Source: Flavobacteriaceae bacterium
GTDB lineage: Bacteria; Bacteroidota; Bacteroidia; Flavobacteriales; Flavobacteriaceae
Assembly (NCBI GenBank): GCA_947459635.1
Contig: CANHEA010000015.1
Coordinates: 1-43,950 of the forward strand
Length of the DNA stretch: 43,950 nucleotides
Direction of reading: 5' to 3'
Shown: piece by piece, positions 41,485-43,950 of the stretch
Layout: every line of letters begins with the position of its first letter
Numbering within the stretch: the first letter of the stretch is position 1
Position numbers and translations under genes: made by a program
Notes under the pieces: model-generated
The model's database searches: none
Seen by the model: the letters and a program-made list of their open reading frames with translations, nothing else
Told to the model about the DNA's origin: nothing

Positions 41485-42504
41485 CTAAATACTTGATTTG
41501 AATTGCTCGAGGAATCTCACATCGTTTTCGTAGAACATTCTGATATCCCCGATTTGATAAAGCAACATCGCGATTCTTTCGATGCCCATTCCGAAGGCGA
41601 AACCGTTGTATTCGTCTGGATTGATGCCGCAATTTTTTAGGACATTTGGATCGACCATACCGCAGCCCATAATTTCTAACCAACCTGTTCCTTTGGTGAT
41701 GCGGTAATCGGTTTCGGTTTTGAGTCCCCAATAAATATCAACCTCAGCGCTTGGCTCCGTAAACGGGAAATAAGATGGTCTTAGGCGTATTTTCGACTTG
41801 CCAAACATTTCTTTGGTGAAATACAATAACGTTTGTTTTAAGTCGGCAAATGATACGTCCTTGTCTATATACAATCCTTCTACTTGGTGGAAAATGCAAT
41901 GCGACCGCGACGAAATGGCTTCGTTTCGGAACACTCTTCCAGGAGAAATCGTACGGATGGGTGGTTTGTTATTTTCCATGTAGCGCACTTGCACTGAAGA
42001 AGTGTGCGTTCTTAGTAAAATATCGGGATTCGTTTGGATAAAAAACGTGTCTTGCATATCACGCGCTGGATGGTATTCTGGCAAGTTCAATGCGGTGAAA
42101 TTGTGCCAATCATCTTCTATTTCTGGTCCTTCAGAAACATTAAATCCGATGTTGGAAAAGATGTCGATGATTTGATTTTTTACAATCGAAATGGGATGTC
42201 TTGATCCAATGGTAATTGGTTCACTCGGGCGCGTTAAATCGCCATAAAACCCTTTCGTTTCTTCTTTAGATTCGAGTAATTCTTGAATAGTTTTTACTTT
42301 TTCTTCGGCAGACGTTTTTAGCAAATTGATAACTTGACCGAATTCTTTCTTTTGATCGTTGGGCACGTTTTTGAATTCAGCAAAAAAGTCTTTTAACAAA
42401 CCTTTGCTTCCTAAGTATTGTATTCTGAATGCTTCCAATTCAGCGGCATTCTGCGTGTTGAATGCTTGAACTGAGGCGATATGTTCTTTAATTGTTTCTA
42501 TCAT
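41485..42504 (-). CDS. pheS: Phenylalanyl-tRNA synthetase alpha subunit
   Basis: Catalytic subunit of the alpha2-beta2 enzyme charging tRNA(Phe). The 339 residues have an N-terminal coiled coil (about 1-85) that contacts tRNA, class II motif 1 near HPISIVKNQIIDIFSNIGF, motif 2 RVFRNEAISSRSHCIFHQVEG and motif 3 GFAFGMGIERIAMLLYQI. pheT is not adjacent, unlike the pheST operon of many bacteria. A small conserved gene lies 48 bp upstream. A TAnnTTTG box directly precedes it. Confidence 0.97.
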   Translation of the reverse strand: MIETIKEHIASVQAFNTQNAAELEAFRIQYLGSKGLLKDFFAEFKNVPNDQKKEFGQVINLLKTSAEEKVKTIQELLESKEETKGFYGDLTRPSEPITIGSRHPISIVKNQIIDIFSNIGFNVSEGPEIEDDWHNFTALNLPEYHPARDMQDTFFIQTNPDILLRTHTSSVQVRYMENNKPPIRTISPGRVFRNEAISSRSHCIFHQVEGLYIDKDVSFADLKQTLLYFTKEMFGKSKIRLRPSYFPFTEPSAEVDIYWGLKTETDYRITKGTGWLEIMGCGMVDPNVLKNCGINPDEYNGFAFGMGIERIAMLLYQIGDIRMFYENDVRFLEQFKSSI

Positions 42505-42526
42505 GGTCGTGCTGTAATTGAAAGCG

Positions 42527-42534
42527 CAAATTTA
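42527..42534 (-). promoter_or_regulatory. -7 box of pheS
   Basis: TAAATTTG on the minus strand, 22 nt before the ATG; a TTG 23 nt upstream (42558-42560) could be the -33 element. Confidence 0.45.
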
Positions 42535-42552
42535 ATTAAAAGTTGGCAGTAT

Positions 42553-42909
42553 TTAATCAATGACTTCTCTTTCTATAAAGTAATTAACGATGGCTTCTTT
42601 CATTAGTACCGATTGTTCTCCAGCTTTGAGCGCTGGCAGCTGTTCTTTGACGGTATAATGTGGCCAACCTTCGTCATCAAAATAGTCGAATTCGTAGAAA
42701 CCATATGGCTCTAACAATCGACAAATGGCGATGTGCATTAGGTTGAGTTTCTCGTCCTTTTTATACTTCTGATGTACTTTCCCCAGTTCTTGAACACCAA
42801 TTAAGTAGATTATTGCATCCAAGTCGAGGTCTTCGCCTTGCGAAAATTGATTGGAAAGCAAGTTGACAAGCTTTTCCCAGCGATCTTTCAGTTGTTGGTC
42901 TCTAGACAT
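42553..42909 (-). CDS. Small conserved cytoplasmic protein
   Basis: A 118-residue soluble protein with no recognised domain or motif. It is highly acidic and aromatic in the C-terminal half (YGFYEFDYFDDEGWPHYTV), with predicted helices in LKDRWEKLVNLLSNQF and LDAIIYLIGVQELGKV. It lies 48 bp upstream of pheS on the same strand with a good promoter. The function is unknown; conservation in Bacteroidota is my recollection and not shown here. Confidence 0.75.
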   Translation of the reverse strand: MSRDQQLKDRWEKLVNLLSNQFSQGEDLDLDAIIYLIGVQELGKVHQKYKKDEKLNLMHIAICRLLEPYGFYEFDYFDDEGWPHYTVKEQLPALKAGEQSVLMKEAIVNYFIEREVID

Positions 42910-42972
42910 GAATTGGATTTAAGAATTACGATTTGGAAATTACGAATTGGGAATGCAAACCAAAATCGTGGG

Positions 42973-43004
42973 CAAAGATAAGAAGTTGCCTGCGGATTAG
43001 ACAA
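42973..43004 (-). promoter_or_regulatory. Promoter of the small conserved gene (divergent)
   Basis: TTG (43002-43004) and TATCTTTG (42973-42980) on the minus strand with a 21-nt spacer. It is back to back with the cvpA -7 box. Confidence 0.5.
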
Positions 43005-43014
43005 CCAATTCGTT

Positions 43015-43022
43015 TATATTTG
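43015..43022 (+). promoter_or_regulatory. -7 box of cvpA
   Basis: TATATTTG, 20 nt before the cvpA ATG. Confidence 0.45.
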
Positions 43023-43042
43023 TTCGGTTTTAAAGCGCAACA

Positions 43043-43579
43043 ATGGAGTTGATTGATATTGTTTTATCTGTGGTTCTGGTCTTTGGAGTTTTCAAAGGAT
43101 TTCGAAATGGTTTCTTCTTAGAATTAGCTTCTTTAATCTCCATCATGCTGGGGATTTATTTGGCGATCCGATTTTCATTTATCACTAAATCGTATTTAGA
43201 AAAAGAAGTTTCTTGGGATGCAAAGACCATACAAGTTGCGGCATTTGCGATTACTTTTATTATAGTCATCATTGTGGTTTCAAGTTTAGCAAAGGCATTT
43301 ACCTCGATGGCTAATTTTGCTAGTCTTGGTTTTATGAATAATTTTTTGGGAGCATTTCTAGGGTTACTGCGCACCATTTTGGTCGTGAGTATTCTGCTTA
43401 ATTTGTTGCAGAAAGTCAATTTTGAAAACTGTTTCCTTTCGAAAGAAACCAAAGAAAAGTCGACGCTTTATCCGATAGTTCAAGAAGTATCGAAAAACAT
43501 GTATCCTTCAATTGCTGCTTGGTTTGAGGTATTTCAGTCAGATGAATTCCATTTAGAACACGACCAAAAAAAAGGCTAA
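43043..43579 (+). CDS. CvpA-family membrane protein
   Basis: Inner-membrane protein of the CvpA/colicin V production family, 178 residues with about four helices (residues 2-20, 27-45, 65-85 and 98-122). The family-typical first helix IDIVLSVVLVFGVFKGFRNGFF and the motif MNNFLGAFLGLLRTILVVSILLNLL are present. Roles proposed for the family concern envelope homeostasis, not colicin in this lineage. It ends directly against the BatE-like gene on the other strand, with no spacer and no visible terminator. Confidence 0.88.
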   Translation: MELIDIVLSVVLVFGVFKGFRNGFFLELASLISIMLGIYLAIRFSFITKSYLEKEVSWDAKTIQVAAFAITFIIVIIVVSSLAKAFTSMANFASLGFMNNFLGAFLGLLRTILVVSILLNLLQKVNFENCFLSKETKEKSTLYPIVQEVSKNMYPSIAAWFEVFQSDEFHLEHDQKKG

Positions 43580-43950
43580 CTATTTGACAGACTTAACAGC
43601 GGAACTTTCAATCCAGCCTTCCGAGCCATCAGTCAATTCTATTTTCACCCAATTTTCAATCTTTTCGTGAAGATAAACTTTCGCACCTTCGTGCAGCAAA
43701 AACACATCTGAACTTGATGCTTTGGGTTCACTCTTTACTTGAGCTATTTCTGCAAAAACAATCGCTGGTCTTTCGTTTTCATCGTGTGATTTTTCAAATA
43801 TTGCGGCCAATGCGCTTAATAGAATTAGAAAAACAAGCAGAAACATTCCAATAAAAAAGATTCTTTTAGACAGCGCATATTGCGAGAAGTAATAGCCGAT
43901 AAAAAACAACAGGAAACATCCGGAAAGCGCAACGGTAATCCACGCCCAAG
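43580..43950 (-). CDS. BatE-like protein, C-terminal part (cut by window edge)
   Basis: The minus-strand frame is open from the window edge to the stop at 43580, about 122 residues. Reading upstream of the first possible TTG (43909) gives WAWITVALSGCFLLF, continuing the hydrophobic segment, so this is the 3' end of a longer gene. It shows two membrane helices (about residues 3-20 and 28-50) and then an SH3-like domain (EIAQVKSEPKASSSDVFLLHEG ... WVKIELTDGSEGWIESS). This matches the C-terminus of BatE proteins of the Bat aerotolerance cluster, whose TPR part would lie outside the window. Confidence 0.75.
   Translation of the reverse strand, partial: WAWITVALSGCFLLFFIGYYFSQYALSKRIFFIGMFLLVFLILLSALAAIFEKSHDENERPAIVFAEIAQVKSEPKASSSDVFLLHEGAKVYLHEKIENWVKIELTDGSEGWIESSAVKSVK

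Noticed and set aside
1..43950. CRISPR array, prophage, insertion sequence, rRNA or tRNA
   Set aside because: I found no regularly spaced direct repeats, transposase or phage genes, and no tRNA-like cloverleaf or rRNA sequence on either strand by eye.

Overview
This AT-rich window reads as a chromosomal, housekeeping-dominated segment of a Flavobacterium-like member of the Flavobacteriaceae (Bacteroidota). Supporting signs are the Bacteroidota-type -7 box TAnnTTTG in front of many genes, A-rich leaders in place of Shine-Dalgarno sites, and lineage-restricted families: an IPExxxVDY protein, a THC0290_0291-type protein, the type IX secretion protein PorZ, a BatE-like C-terminus and Bacteroidota-type HmgA. 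I see no prophage, insertion sequence, CRISPR array, rRNA or tRNA.

Layout. 1-4.5 kb (+): acpP, fabF, rnc, an IPExxxVDY protein and pyk. 4.6-9 kb: dinB (Pol IV) opposite a CYTH protein, then an RlpA-like protein, a small four-helix membrane protein and pgi on the minus strand. 9.1-12.1 kb (-): DUF3108, tryptophan dioxygenase-family and M23 lipoprotein genes form a tight operon with a good promoter. 12.1-12.4 kb is a gene-poor strip with a candidate small RNA. 12.4-16.6 kb (-): hppD and hmgA (tyrosine breakdown through homogentisate) and an APC amino-acid permease. 16.7-22.6 kb: uvrC and a patatin-barrel protein (-) diverge from a PLP decarboxylase and 5-formyl-THF cyclo-ligase (+). 22.8-30.6 kb (-): lspA, a TraR/DksA-like protein, ileS, recO and porZ. 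30.7-34.8 kb: gdhA, an outer-membrane-type protein, a cystathionine gamma-synthase-family enzyme and a DinB-superfamily protein. 34.8-40.9 kb (+): ArsC-like protein, EamA transporter, yicC, gmk, nadD, an iron alcohol dehydrogenase and gpsA. 40.9-43.95 kb: two small conserved proteins, pheS, cvpA and the 3' end of a batE-like gene cut by the window edge.

Functional themes are lipid synthesis and export (acpP, fabF, gpsA, lspA, patatin-barrel, PorZ), central carbon and nitrogen metabolism (pyk, pgi, gdhA), aromatic amino-acid catabolism (TDO family, hppD, hmgA, possibly the permease), DNA repair (dinB, uvrC, recO) and translation (ileS, pheS).

The most interesting signals are: (1) an IleS whose HIGH motif reads G-I-H-H, the altered GXHH form linked to mupirocin hyper-resistance in type 2 IleS; (2) a family of dispersed intergenic elements with conserved arms around a variable, base-pair-conserving hairpin, most sitting 6-7 nt after a stop codon and one forming the gpsA 5' leader; (3) a candidate small RNA between hppD and the DUF3108 operon with its own -7 box, terminator and long-range pairing; (4) an acpP-fabF spacer with a terminator, a perfect dyad and a second hairpin; (5) TAnnTTTG boxes exactly 4 nt before the ATG of both dinB and uvrC, suggesting leaderless repair transcripts.
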